Source of the DNA: UBA6163 sp031411655
Lineage (GTDB): Bacteria; Planctomycetota; Planctomycetia; Pirellulales; Pirellulaceae
Assembly: GCA_031411655.1 (NCBI GenBank)
Contig: JANOBM010000247.1
Span: 157,885 to 221,884, forward strand
Length of the DNA stretch: 64,000 bases
Direction: 5' to 3'
The position numbers were made by a program, and so were the translations under genes. Shown here piece after piece: positions 45,507-55,259 of the stretch; within the stretch, counting starts at the first letter, position 1, and each line of letters begins with the position of its first letter. Under the pieces are notes generated by a model. It saw nothing but the letters and a program-made list of their open reading frames with translations. It was not told where the DNA came from and searched no databases.

Positions 45507-48500
45507 ATGCATAGGCTTTCTTTGGTCACGCCCATTCAATTTCTATTGGCATGGTTTGCAATCTTTCCATGGGCTTTAGCCGCTGCGCCGATGGACCGTG
45601 TCGAAAGCCGACCACCGCATTGGATGTGGGTTGAAAACGTTTCGAACCAGTCACCAATCGCTTCGTCGCAAGTGGTTTCTTTTGACCGGACCATCGAACT
45701 GCCCGAACGGGTTCGCAAGGCGAATCTCCGCTTGATAGCCGACTTTTGCCATGTCACGGTCACGATCAACGGACAGGCTATTGTCTCTGTTGAACCCTTT
45801 CATGAAACCGTGGACCTCGATCTCTCGGACAAGTTTTCCCGAGGGAATAACAAGATCGAAATTTCCGCTCGACCCATCGAGGGCCCCGCAGCGATCGCAT
45901 TGCGGTTTTCCATTGCCCTGGCAAACCAAGTGGAGACTCTCATTGATCTGGACTCTCATTGGAATGCGACCGAGAAGATGAGCGTCGCGGCAACGTCTCC
46001 GTCTACGGGCATGCCCGTCATTGTGCCTGCTCAGTCGAAAGGCGAAGTGCGTGTGGCGTTATGGGGTGCTGGACGAAGGTCCGCAAAAATTTCCCCCACA
46101 GAAAACTATGAGCAATGGCAACTAGCGAAATCAGGTGCAGGTTCTGCAACGAACAAGTTTTGGACAGCACCGGGCTTTGAGGTTGCACTGTTGAAAACCG
46201 CAAGCGAGGGAGAAGGTTCTTGGATCAGCATGGCATTCGATCCGCAAGGACGCCTAACCATCGCGCGGGAGGATATCGGTTTACTACGGCTTCGTTTCGA
46301 TGACTCGATGCAGTTGGTTCAGCACGTCGAGACGATCAATGATCAACTGAAGGAGTGTCGAGGGTTGCTTTACGCCCATGATGCCCTGTATGCCAACGCG
46401 AATGAATCAAAGGGGCTTTATCGACTTCGCGATACGACCGGCGACGACCATTTTGACGAAGTGAAATTGCTGAGAGAATATACGGGCGGCGTTGGTCATG
46501 GCCGCAATGATTTGGCACTCGGTCCGGAGGGCTCGGTCTATGCGATTCACGGTGATTCTGTCGACTTGCCAGCCACTGACATCATCGATCGAAGTTCGCC
46601 CCTACGCGATAATGGCCACACGACACAAACCGGACAAGGTCATGTGATCCGAACGGATCCAGACGGAAAGAACTGGGAAATCGTTTGCACGGGTCTTCGA
46701 AATCCTTATGGACTCGCAGTCAACTCGAATGGCGACTGGTTTACCTATGATGCTGATGCCGAGTTCGACATGGGCGCACCTTGGTATCGGCCTACAAGGA
46801 TACTGCACTTGTTTTCTGGCGCCGACTTTGGCTGGCGCTCGGTAACGGGAGCGTGGCCACCCTATTTTCCCGATCATGCTGACAATGCCATGCCAACGTT
46901 GGACATTGGAAAAGGGTCGCCAACCGCAGTGCTTTTCGGCGAAGGTACCAATTTCCCTGAGGACTATCGAAGGGCGTTGTTGGTGCTGGACTGGACCTAT
47001 GGCCGGATCCTTGCCGTGCACCTCGAACCACGCGGTGCAGGTTATCGAGCGAATGCAGAAACTTTCCTTCAGGGACGGCCGCTCAATGTCACGGACCTAG
47101 CGGTCGGCCCCGATGGTTCACTTTATATCATCACCGGCGGTCGAAAAACGCAGTCCGCTTTGTATCGAATCACCTACGTAGGATCGGATCATGAAACCAG
47201 TCGGATAACGGCGCACGAACGTTATTGCGCGGAGTATTCAGTCGAGTCTCGTAAGACACTGCGATTGCTGTCGAGCATGCATGTGTTAAAGGAGCATGCG
47301 GATATCCCAATGGCTTGGTCCCACTTGAATTCGCATGACACAACCATTCGTCATGCGGCGAGAGTCGCCGTTGAACATCAACCGCTTTCCGACTGGAAGC
47401 AATTGGCATTTTCGGAAACTCGTCCAACGGCTTTGATCGAAGCGATGCTTGCCATCATTCGAACCGGGTTACACGATGAAGTACCGGCCGTCTTCGAAAG
47501 GCTACTTTCGATAAACAAAGACGCCTTGAGTATCTCGCAAGTCTGGGGTTTGGTGCAGTGTTACACGTTGCTCGCCAGCGATCATCCCACTGAAATGAGC
47601 CAGCTTAAGGGCGATGTCACACGTCAGATGATGACGCTACTTGAACTCCCCGACTTTCAGCTCCAAGCGTTCGGCAGCTATGGGTCGGGAAATCAGGTCC
47701 GTGGTGCGGTCCTCCTTTTAATGGCGGACCTTGGAAGCGATCTGGTTGTCGATATGACGGTGAGATCACTGCTGCAAAGCCCTCTCCAGGAAGATCGACT
47801 GTACGGACTTCTTGTACTTCGCAATGTCAAAGGCGGTTGGACCGAGACTTCTCTCCGAACGTATTTCGATGTTCTTGACGGGGGCGATCAATTTACCAGC
47901 GGTGAAGGGATGCCTAAGTTTCTTTCGCAACTTCGTGCCGATGCGGTAGCGAAGCTCAACGACCAGCAACGCGCCTCGCTTTCCGATCGGTTGGTGCCTC
48001 GCACGTCGATCGTGGGCGAAACCCCCACTCCTTCGCCGCGACCGCTTGTAAGGCACTGGGAGCTGACCGAACTCGAGCCCATGTTGGTCGCGGACTCTCG
48101 CGTTCCCGATCGAGCCCGGGGTGAAGCTTTGTTTCGAGAAGTCCTCTGCAGCCAGTGCCATCGGGCTGGAGCGATCGGGCCTGCCGTGGGACCAGACCTA
48201 ACCCATGTTGGCAGTCGATTCAGCCGTCTTGATCTTCTTCGTTCAATCGTCGAACCGTCTGCGGTGGTGTCGGAAACCTATCGCAACGCACAGCTCGTCA
48301 CGGCCGACGGTCGAACCATCACCGGGCGAATTATTTTGGGAGGAGATTATCGTTCTCAAGTAATTCGCATCGCCACCAATCCCCTGGACGCTACCGCAGT
48401 TGTGGAGATTCAGAAGAGCGAGATTGAGACCATTTCAGAGACGACGCTTTCACCGATGCCCAATGGGTTGGTCGATGGTTTGAAGCCGGATGAAATTGCT

Positions 48501-48569
48501 GACTTGATCGCGTACCTTGAATTCGGCCCGGTCGCCTCCGATTCATCCAACGAACCGGCAACGCCTTGA
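45507..48569 (+). CDS. PVC-type CxxCH heme-binding protein with propeller
   Basis: A 1020-residue secreted protein with a good GAGGAATCC ribosome binding site. A signal peptide starts it. The middle section is a sugar-dehydrogenase-type propeller (GRNDLALGPEGSVYAIHGD, VCTGLRNPYGLAVNSNGDWFTYD). HEAT-like helices follow, and the C-terminal cytochrome has CSQCH at about 881 with the RLDLLRSIVEPSAVVSETY pattern of planctomycete heme domains. It likely oxidises a carbohydrate and passes electrons to the heme. Confidence 0.88.
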   Translation: MHRLSLVTPIQFLLAWFAIFPWALAAAPMDRVESRPPHWMWVENVSNQSPIASSQVVSFDRTIELPERVRKANLRLIADFCHVTVTINGQAIVSVEPFHETVDLDLSDKFSRGNNKIEISARPIEGPAAIALRFSIALANQVETLIDLDSHWNATEKMSVAATSPSTGMPVIVPAQSKGEVRVALWGAGRRSAKISPTENYEQWQLAKSGAGSATNKFWTAPGFEVALLKTASEGEGSWISMAFDPQGRLTIAREDIGLLRLRFDDSMQLVQHVETINDQLKECRGLLYAHDALYANANESKGLYRLRDTTGDDHFDEVKLLREYTGGVGHGRNDLALGPEGSVYAIHGDSVDLPATDIIDRSSPLRDNGHTTQTGQGHVIRTDPDGKNWEIVCTGLRNPYGLAVNSNGDWFTYDADAEFDMGAPWYRPTRILHLFSGADFGWRSVTGAWPPYFPDHADNAMPTLDIGKGSPTAVLFGEGTNFPEDYRRALLVLDWTYGRILAVHLEPRGAGYRANAETFLQGRPLNVTDLAVGPDGSLYIITGGRKTQSALYRITYVGSDHETSRITAHERYCAEYSVESRKTLRLLSSMHVLKEHADIPMAWSHLNSHDTTIRHAARVAVEHQPLSDWKQLAFSETRPTALIEAMLAIIRTGLHDEVPAVFERLLSINKDALSISQVWGLVQCYTLLASDHPTEMSQLKGDVTRQMMTLLELPDFQLQAFGSYGSGNQVRGAVLLLMADLGSDLVVDMTVRSLLQSPLQEDRLYGLLVLRNVKGGWTETSLRTYFDVLDGGDQFTSGEGMPKFLSQLRADAVAKLNDQQRASLSDRLVPRTSIVGETPTPSPRPLVRHWELTELEPMLVADSRVPDRARGEALFREVLCSQCHRAGAIGPAVGPDLTHVGSRFSRLDLLRSIVEPSAVVSETYRNAQLVTADGRTITGRIILGGDYRSQVIRIATNPLDATAVVEIQKSEIETISETTLSPMPNGLVDGLKPDEIADLIAYLEFGPVASDSSNEPATP

Positions 48570-48789
48570 ACCCAGCGCTTTCCAGGTTGGCCAATCCGTC
48601 GTGTTTGGAGGGATAGGGATGGCTATTTTTTGAAAAACGCGGTAACCGGCTGACTCCTATTCGGTTTATAGTGGGCTGACTGTCGCACCGCGGTCGAGAT
48701 CGGATTAAGATGAAGGCAGTGGGCGAGGGGGCTTTCGCCGACAGGTTTCGTTGGCGACTAGACGTTCGTATCTTTGCGTGGGTCTAAGC

Positions 48790-49545
48790 ATGAATTTCCG
48801 TTTCCGACCGCGACCAAAGGCACGCAGACTTGTTGCCGAGGCTCTGGAGCCGCGACACTTTTGTGCGGCGGATTGGCAAAACCCGGATAATCGCCTGGAT
48901 GTCAATGGAAACGGGCGGGTCGAGGCGCTTGACGCGTTACTCGTGATCAACGACTTGATTCGGTTTGGAGCAAGAACGCTTCCGGCGAAGGATGTTGGCT
49001 ACACAGGACCGCTTCGTGACGTGAACGGCGATGGCTCGATCAAGCCAATCGATGCGTTGCTGGTGATCAACTCGTTGATTCGGACCGACGAGGGAGACTT
49101 TGCGCCCCAAGTGACGTTGCCCAACCAGGATGGTGAAGTTGTCGACGTTCGTTCATTCATCGGTGACAACGCCGTAGTGCTCTATTTTTATCCTAAAGAT
49201 GACACACCCGGTTGTACCGTGGAGGCGCTCGACTTCAGTGCGAGGACGAGCGAAATCGAGTCACTCGGTGCAAAAATATTCGGTGTCAGTTTGGATAGTG
49301 TTGGATCTCACGACGAGTTCGCCGTTAAGCACAAATTGAACTTTGACATCCTGTCGGATGAAAGTCGTGCTGCTACGATCGCCTACGGCGTGCTGACTCA
49401 GACGGCAAGCGGTGACCCGATCGCAAAACGGATGACGTTCATCATCGGCAAAGACGGCATCATTAAGAAGGTCTTCACCGATGTTCAAGTAGCGTCTCAT
49501 GGGGCTGAGGTTGTCGAGGCGCTTCGCAGCGGTATCGCGAACTGA
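48790..49545 (+). CDS. LEPR-type secreted protein: dockerin type I domain fused to peroxiredoxin (BCP-like)
   Basis: A 251-residue protein from ATG 48790; a TTG at 48751 would add 13 residues. RRLVAEALEPRHFCA matches the planctomycete LEPR N-terminus. Residues 34-98 contain two dockerin-type Ca loops, DVNGNGRVEALDALLVIN and DVNGDGSIKPIDALLVIN. A peroxiredoxin follows (~104-250) with YPKDDTPGCTVE, peroxidatic Cys142; the resolving Cys of typical BCP in this helix is absent. It probably protects or docks in the extracellular matrix. No operon partner. Confidence 0.85.
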   Translation: MNFRFRPRPKARRLVAEALEPRHFCAADWQNPDNRLDVNGNGRVEALDALLVINDLIRFGARTLPAKDVGYTGPLRDVNGDGSIKPIDALLVINSLIRTDEGDFAPQVTLPNQDGEVVDVRSFIGDNAVVLYFYPKDDTPGCTVEALDFSARTSEIESLGAKIFGVSLDSVGSHDEFAVKHKLNFDILSDESRAATIAYGVLTQTASGDPIAKRMTFIIGKDGIIKKVFTDVQVASHGAEVVEALRSGIAN

Positions 49546-49559
49546 TGCGGTCTCATTTA

Positions 49560-49588
49560 CGCCTATGTTGGACATGAATCCATAGGCG
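49560..49588. repeat. Inverted repeat between convergent genes
   Basis: CGCCTATG (49560-49567) and CATAGGCG (49581-49588) form an 8-bp stem with a 13-nt loop in the 58-bp gap between the peroxiredoxin and recQ stops. No T tract follows on either strand, so a terminator role is uncertain. Confidence 0.4.
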
Positions 49589-49603
49589 GAAGGTCATGCT
49601 GAC

Positions 49604-51634
49604 TTACGGTTTCGCAGCCGTCATCGCTTGGAGTACAACCTGGTAAGGTACGGAATCACAGACGCCAAAGCTGGCGTCGCGAGACAAGCGGCTACGAGTA
49701 AATCCCGGACTACTCAAGCCGCAAAGAAACCGTGCGCGATCTCGCGGCTGCGACAATTGATCGGGATATTTTTTCGCTAGCGCTGCCACGGCGGAGCCAG
49801 CCGAAGTTCCAATACTTTTGGCCGCAACAGCAGGCATCGTGAGAGTGCCTTCGCCAATGCAGAAACTGCATCGTCCGCACGGCTTCTTGATCGCTTCGCC
49901 AAAGTGCTTTGAAAGCCGAGCCGCCATGCAATCCGTTGCTTTGGCGAGTTCGAATACTCCATCGAGTCGGCTGACCTCATCTTTTTCACGTTTTTCAAGT
50001 CGTTCATACAAGCTATCTGCGAGGACTTTTGCATCAACGATCGCACGGGTCTTTTGATAGCCGTGAACCAAATCGGAGACCTCCACTTCCAGCCAATTCT
50101 TCTCGACGAGGTACTCCACAGCTTTTACCAATCGGTCGCGTTCGCAATTCAGTCGCTTGCCGGCGACGGCCATATTCAACAAGAACCAAGTGCGACCTTT
50201 TGTAAGGCAAGAAAGCATTCCGGAAATGAATTCACGGCGCTCACCGTTAAAGTGCGAAAGGATCGTTGCCGATGCGACAAGCGGTTTTACCTTGTAGGTG
50301 TCGTAACGTGGAGACTTCGCCGAGATGTAGCCATCTAACTCAAGGTAGGTCATAAGCGTGCGTGCTACCAAAATGCGAATATCGGTTTCGGCAGAAAGCT
50401 GGTAATGACTAACGTGAAACAGTTCACCTTGGGCGGCGACAAAGTCGATCAGCTTTCCAACCGAGTGGCGAGTTGGTGTATCGCCGTAAGCAAAATTTTC
50501 CAGCACCACACGATCGTCGGGAACCAACATCAATTCACAGGTCGCGTCGTTACCGTCGCGTCCAGCGCGACCAATTTCTTGTGCATAGGCTTCAAGCGAG
50601 GCAGGTGGATTGAAATGATAGACATATCGAATGTCTGGTTTGTCGATGCCCATGCCGAATGCGATGGTGGCGACGACGATACCATTGTCGGATTGGTTGA
50701 ACCATTGCTGTGTTTGTGCTCGTACGTTGTCGTCCATACCAGCGTGATAAGGCTTTGCGGGCAAGTCACTCGCAGCGAGGGTTTCCGCGATCGACTCAGC
50801 GGTCTTTTGGAGCGTCACGTAAACGATGGTGGCACCACGTGGTCGGCTCTTGATTGCTTTGACGAGCGAATCGATACGGTCACTGGACCTAAGTATCCGC
50901 GACCTGAGTTGTAAGTTGGGGCGAAAGAATGGGGTGCGAATCGCATCCTGTGGCTCGATCGCGAATGCGTCACAAATATCGCTCAGCACGGCTGGTGTTG
51001 CGGTCGCCGTCAGTGCCAAGACGCGTTCCGCGCCAAACTCGCGAGCTAGCTCCGCGAGTTTCAAATAATCAGGACGAAAGTTGTGGCCCCAACGACTGAT
51101 GCAGTGCGCTTCGTCCACCGCAAACAGCGATATTTTCAAATCACCCACGGCAGCGCGAAAACGTTCGTTAAAAAACCTTTCCGGCGCGACGTAAAGCAGT
51201 TTAGTCTTGCCGCTGCGGATCCGCTGCATCGCGTCGGTCACTTCACCCGCAGTCATCGAGGAATCAAGCCTTGCCGCCGAGATCCCTCTTCGTTCAAGTG
51301 AATCGCATTGATCCTTCATTAACGCGATGAGCGGCGAAATGACGACGGTGGTGCCAGGCAGCATCTGCGATGGAAGCTGATAACAAAGCGATTTTCCACC
51401 GCCGGTCGGAAAAACTGCAGCGGCGCTGCGTCCCGCGAGCAGGCGTTCGATTACCGCCAGTTGGCCCGTCTGAAAGCGTTCCAGTCCGAAATCATCTTGT
51501 AATCGTTTGAGCGGGTCGGGGGCGATCGCGAGAGCGGCTTCGGTTGCCTGAAGGCCTGCTGCATCGCCCTGTTCCAGCCCTCCGTGATGGGAGACTGTTG
51601 CCGATTGACTCGGCCGACTGCGGCGCTTTTCCAT
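49604..51634 (-). CDS. recQ: ATP-dependent DNA helicase RecQ
   Basis: A 676-residue RecQ-family helicase: Walker A PTGGGKS (Lys81), DEAH box (174-177), WGHNFRPDYL, the GRAGRDG motif VI and the zinc-cluster cysteines (CMAARLSKHFG...CGRCSFC) with the winged-helix region. No clear HRDC domain is visible. The N-terminal ~40 residues are Ser/Gln-rich and less conserved. It unwinds DNA in recombination and repair. Transcribed on its own. Confidence 0.93.
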   Translation of the reverse strand: MEKRRSRPSQSATVSHHGGLEQGDAAGLQATEAALAIAPDPLKRLQDDFGLERFQTGQLAVIERLLAGRSAAAVFPTGGGKSLCYQLPSQMLPGTTVVISPLIALMKDQCDSLERRGISAARLDSSMTAGEVTDAMQRIRSGKTKLLYVAPERFFNERFRAAVGDLKISLFAVDEAHCISRWGHNFRPDYLKLAELAREFGAERVLALTATATPAVLSDICDAFAIEPQDAIRTPFFRPNLQLRSRILRSSDRIDSLVKAIKSRPRGATIVYVTLQKTAESIAETLAASDLPAKPYHAGMDDNVRAQTQQWFNQSDNGIVVATIAFGMGIDKPDIRYVYHFNPPASLEAYAQEIGRAGRDGNDATCELMLVPDDRVVLENFAYGDTPTRHSVGKLIDFVAAQGELFHVSHYQLSAETDIRILVARTLMTYLELDGYISAKSPRYDTYKVKPLVASATILSHFNGERREFISGMLSCLTKGRTWFLLNMAVAGKRLNCERDRLVKAVEYLVEKNWLEVEVSDLVHGYQKTRAIVDAKVLADSLYERLEKREKDEVSRLDGVFELAKATDCMAARLSKHFGEAIKKPCGRCSFCIGEGTLTMPAVAAKSIGTSAGSAVAALAKKYPDQLSQPRDRARFLCGLSSPGFTRSRLSRDASFGVCDSVPYQVVLQAMTAAKP

Positions 51635-51885
51635 GGCATTTCCTTTACCGACCGGGGAGTGGGCGTTTATTTCGAGCGATTCCCTGACGAGGTGATAAGT
51701 GTACGCATGTCAACCTTCTCGTCAACCTCGGTGCAGAGTTTTTAACTGCAACCTCCGAAAAGATGGTGCGACCGGACGTTATCGCGTTGAAAACCCCCGA
51801 CTGTTCACCTCGCACTTCTATCGGGCGAGGGATGCATACCTAGCTTTCCGATGGTGCGGGAGCGTACTCGTCATCCACCTATAGC

Positions 51886-51930
51886 CCCCTTGCCAACAGT
51901 CCCCTTGCCAACAGTCCCCTTGCCAATAGA
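51886..51930 (+). repeat. Three tandem 15-nt intergenic repeats
   Basis: Units at 51886-51900, 51901-51915 (both CCCCTTGCCAACAGT) and 51916-51930 (CCCCTTGCCAATAGA), just upstream of the pilin-like gene. Confidence 0.85.
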
Positions 51931-51984
51931 GCACCGAAAGGCCGTTTGCTCTTGGCGTTCACCCTATTTCGTAGTCCCGACACT

Positions 51985-52410
51985 ATGCTGCAACACCGCT
52001 TCAGGATGCACTATTGGCGATTTCCGATGATGGCGTTAACCATGATTGCGATTTCGGTCTTGGCCGCACCCAACATTTTGAGTAGCCGAGAATATCATCG
52101 CGCGGTTCAGTCATTCGAATACCTCGAAAGCGTCAAGACGGCACAGGACCGCTTCCGACAAATCCATGGTCGCTACGCCGGTGACCTGTCATTGCTTGAC
52201 ATCGACCGTCCGGAACCGACATTCTTTGCCGTCGGTGACGTGGTGATTGGTCCGTCCGGTTCGTCGGACTACAGTTGGTCGCTCACCTTGACCCGATACG
52301 GAGATGCCAGTTTGTACGGCCGGTACACCGTTACCTTCAATGAACGGGGTTTCGATACGGCCCGCAGTACGGCCAAGCCGGACCTAATCCCGACGACAAA
52401 TTACCGGTGA
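51985..52410 (+). CDS. Pilin-like small membrane-anchored protein without prepilin signal
   Basis: From ATG 51985 it has 141 residues (a TTG at 51946 with GAAAGG upstream is a possible earlier start). One hydrophobic helix (FPMMALTMIAISVLAAPNIL) is followed by a helix ending in DRFRQIHGRYAGDLSLLDI and a short beta part, recalling type IV pilin or GspG folds. There is no Gly-Phe/Met-Glu+5 motif. It might be a structural homologue; alternatively a coincidental similarity. Confidence 0.55.
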   Translation: MLQHRFRMHYWRFPMMALTMIAISVLAAPNILSSREYHRAVQSFEYLESVKTAQDRFRQIHGRYAGDLSLLDIDRPEPTFFAVGDVVIGPSGSSDYSWSLTLTRYGDASLYGRYTVTFNERGFDTARSTAKPDLIPTTNYR

Positions 52411-52442
52411 GCATTTTTGCTTTTACACTGCACGGTGATGTC

Positions 52443-54176
52443 TCACTCCGCATTCACCTGGTCCCGTCGTTCCTTCCAAAACCTTCGCGCTTGGAGGACT
52501 TGAGGGGAGTGCTTTGAGATCTCGTCGGAAGGTAATTGTTTCAACTGTGATTCACAGTCCTCCAACCATCGTTCGAAGAAGCTGACTGCTTCACCACTCA
52601 CTCGCGGTGTCTGATCCACATCGAAGTACCAGGGCGCGGTCATTGCCATTCGATAGTGATCGGCAAACTGCGTCACGACCCTGACGAGTGCCCAGCCACT
52701 GCTCTTTACTTTCAGAAGCGGAATCACTCCTCCTGCCGCAGCAAACTCATCGAGTCTCGCACTGTAAACAATGCGTCCATCGTGCACTACTTCCAGGTAG
52801 TCGACCGGGTCTCGCACCGACAGTTTTACATCGAAGGAAAGTTCGAGGTCCTCTCCGCGTGAAGCGCTAAAGGCATGGCCTGGTGGGAAGCCTTCCAGTT
52901 TGACTCGCAGCATAGGACCGTTGGTAACCATACTGCGACCGCTCCAAACGGCGTCCATGTAGTCGTGAACGCTGGCAAAAGTCACAGGCACCGAGTCGTC
53001 AATGTCATGAGGTGGATTACCCATTGCGTAGATTCGGTTGTATCCAATTACCTGTGATGCTGAGAGTTTCGAGTCGGCGCTCGTGCCAGCAAGCGGGACG
53101 AGTCGCAGTCCACAATCCAAGAGATTCCAGTAGACCCGTTCCGCATACCTGCCGGGTCCATGCGGGCCTCTGAATTCACTCTCCGTCGCCGCCCTTCCTC
53201 GCGTTATCTTCTCGATCCGCTGACCTTCGCGCAGCCAGTCGCTGCACAGCACAAACATTCCATCGATTTGACGGGTTGCGATCCAGATCGGAAGTTGCCA
53301 AGCGAACGGGTTGTGGATCGCGATTCGGTTGCCCTTTTCCCTGCCAAGTAACTCAATCTGCTGAGCGTCGGTGGTTGCCGCAACCACGGAAGTGAACTCA
53401 GCCGAAGGAGTACTGCGGTTTACGGGTGGATGATCGGCATCGACGTTCGCTGGCGACAGATCGCCAATCGTGTAACAAAGAAGTTCACCAGCCTCACCAA
53501 ATAACGCGGAGCTCGCTGTCCAAAGAGGCGCATACGGAGTGGGGCTTCCCGATGCATTGTTTAGCAACTTGTCCAACGGAGGTGATGCCCCGGGAGCATC
53601 CACAAGCGATCCGAAATGCAGATCTTCAGCAATCATTCGCAATGCGAGGTCCGGCGTTTTTGAAGGAATAGCCATGTCGCCAGATAACCAACCTTCCGAA
53701 GCCATATCGACCATCCGCGGCAGTCGAAGCGTCCTTGCGTCTTGGGAAGTTCTCTCCAACGTAAAGTTCCCCTGAATGATTCGGTACTCGGGGCCGCGGA
53801 CGAATCGAAACTGATACGGGCCGTCGGGAAGCGAAAGCTCGATCGATTCATTGACGACGAAGCCGATGCCTGCGCTCACACCACGCCGAAACACTTGCGG
53901 CTTTCCCTCGCCCCGAAGGAGTTCCATTCTTGCTGCAATAGGCGTCGAACTCGTCTCGTCTTCTGTGTTGACGACGAGAACACCTCCGGCGGCAAAGCCT
54001 TGGACACAAGTCATTACACTGTAAAATAGGACGATTAGGCGAATGACGTCCCAGCCCTCTCTCGTCTGGTGCGGAGTTTGCGTGACCGGTACCCAGACCT
54101 GCCTCCGTCTGCCATCATGGCGTTTCGTCGATTGGCTGGTCCGTCGAATTTCCATCAAAAACCTTACCCGTTCCAT
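52443..54176 (-). CDS. Secreted CehA/McbA-like protein with degenerate metal site
   Basis: A 577-residue protein with a hydrophobic segment at ~45-62 (VIRLIVLFYSVMTCVQGFA) that may be the signal; the start could be ATG 54176 or 54155. The order of segments (GWLSGDMAIPSKTPDLAL, AEDLHFGSL, YMDAVWSGRSMVTNGPML) parallels CehA/McbA PHP-type metallohydrolases, where GDLHVH is expected. Here the His residues of that motif are missing, so enzymatic activity is doubtful. Divergent from the DnaJ-like gene. Confidence 0.6.
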   Translation of the reverse strand: MERVRFLMEIRRTSQSTKRHDGRRRQVWVPVTQTPHQTREGWDVIRLIVLFYSVMTCVQGFAAGGVLVVNTEDETSSTPIAARMELLRGEGKPQVFRRGVSAGIGFVVNESIELSLPDGPYQFRFVRGPEYRIIQGNFTLERTSQDARTLRLPRMVDMASEGWLSGDMAIPSKTPDLALRMIAEDLHFGSLVDAPGASPPLDKLLNNASGSPTPYAPLWTASSALFGEAGELLCYTIGDLSPANVDADHPPVNRSTPSAEFTSVVAATTDAQQIELLGREKGNRIAIHNPFAWQLPIWIATRQIDGMFVLCSDWLREGQRIEKITRGRAATESEFRGPHGPGRYAERVYWNLLDCGLRLVPLAGTSADSKLSASQVIGYNRIYAMGNPPHDIDDSVPVTFASVHDYMDAVWSGRSMVTNGPMLRVKLEGFPPGHAFSASRGEDLELSFDVKLSVRDPVDYLEVVHDGRIVYSARLDEFAAAGGVIPLLKVKSSGWALVRVVTQFADHYRMAMTAPWYFDVDQTPRVSGEAVSFFERWLEDCESQLKQLPSDEISKHSPQVLQARRFWKERRDQVNAE

Positions 54177-54189
54177 TTCACACTCGCCA

Positions 54190-55170
54190 ATGGCAGAAGA
54201 CCTGTACCAAACGCTCGGTGTCGGCCGTGAAGCATCGAAAGATGATATTCAGAAAGCGTATCGCAAATTGGCCAGAAAGTATCACCCTGATTTAAACAAG
54301 GATGATGACAAGGCCCGCGAGAAATTTAAGCGGGTTCAGGAAGCCTATGACGTTTTGAGCGATGAGGAAAAGCGGGCCGCCTACAACCGTTATGGCGCTG
54401 ATTTTGAGCGAATTCGCACCGGTGGCTTTAACCCGAGTTCAGGAGCCGGACCTTCGTTTGACGGATTGGACTTGGAGCAGCTTTTTCGCGGCGCTGGCGG
54501 CGGCGCTGGTAAGGGCGGTGGGGGATTCGAAAATGGGTTTTCCGATTTTTTTGAACAAATGCTAGGTGGACGGGGGGGCGCAGGCCGTGCTGCGCCGCGA
54601 GGTCAGCGACGTGCCGCACCGCCGACAGCCGGCGAAAACATTCGCCATGAAATCCAAATTCCACTTCACAAAGCAATCGTCGGTGGCACGCACGAGTTCT
54701 ACCTGCACACCGCCGCGGGCGCAAACAAAATCTCCGTCAACATCCCTGCTGGGATTGAATCGGGTTCGAAGATGCGTTTACGCGGCAAAGGTGAGGCATC
54801 GTTGACGGGCGGTGCGCCGGGCGACCTCATTCTGGTCGTCAATGTCAGTGAACATCGCCACTTCCGGCGTCAAGGCTTGAACCTCGAATTGACTTTGCCG
54901 ATCACGCTTCGGGAAGCCGCTTTAGGGGCCAAAATTGATGTGCCCACCCCAAAGGCGACAATCACGCTGTCCGTTCCCCCGTGTAGCAGCAGCGGCAAAA
55001 AACTGCGACTCAAGGGTCAAGGCGTACCCAATGCCAAGGGTGATCCTGGAGACTTGATCGTGACGCTCCAGATCATGCTTCCCAAGACCCTCGATGACGA
55101 ATCGCTTGCAGCCATCGAGAAACTCGACGAGCTTCATCCGCTTACGCCAAGAGCCGGGCTGGCTTGGTAA
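54190..55170 (+). CDS. DnaJ-family co-chaperone (CbpA-like, no zinc finger)
   Basis: A 326-residue Hsp40 from ATG 54190; the frame continues upstream but without J-domain homology. J domain ~1-70 with HPD at 32-34, Gly/Phe-rich linker (~75-140), and C-terminal domains ending in AALGAKIDVPTPKATITLSVP with SGKKLRLKGQGVP. The DnaJ zinc finger is missing, as in CbpA. It partners DnaK, which is not in the window. Divergent from the CehA-like gene. Confidence 0.9.
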   Translation: MAEDLYQTLGVGREASKDDIQKAYRKLARKYHPDLNKDDDKAREKFKRVQEAYDVLSDEEKRAAYNRYGADFERIRTGGFNPSSGAGPSFDGLDLEQLFRGAGGGAGKGGGGFENGFSDFFEQMLGGRGGAGRAAPRGQRRAAPPTAGENIRHEIQIPLHKAIVGGTHEFYLHTAAGANKISVNIPAGIESGSKMRLRGKGEASLTGGAPGDLILVVNVSEHRHFRRQGLNLELTLPITLREAALGAKIDVPTPKATITLSVPPCSSSGKKLRLKGQGVPNAKGDPGDLIVTLQIMLPKTLDDESLAAIEKLDELHPLTPRAGLAW

Positions 55171-55259
55171 GGTGCGAACGACGCGACATTCCGGTTTGCC
55201 GGGCGGCGTCGTGAATTCAAGCAGGCGACTGGCCTTCCTGACGCCCAGGGCCCATGGGG

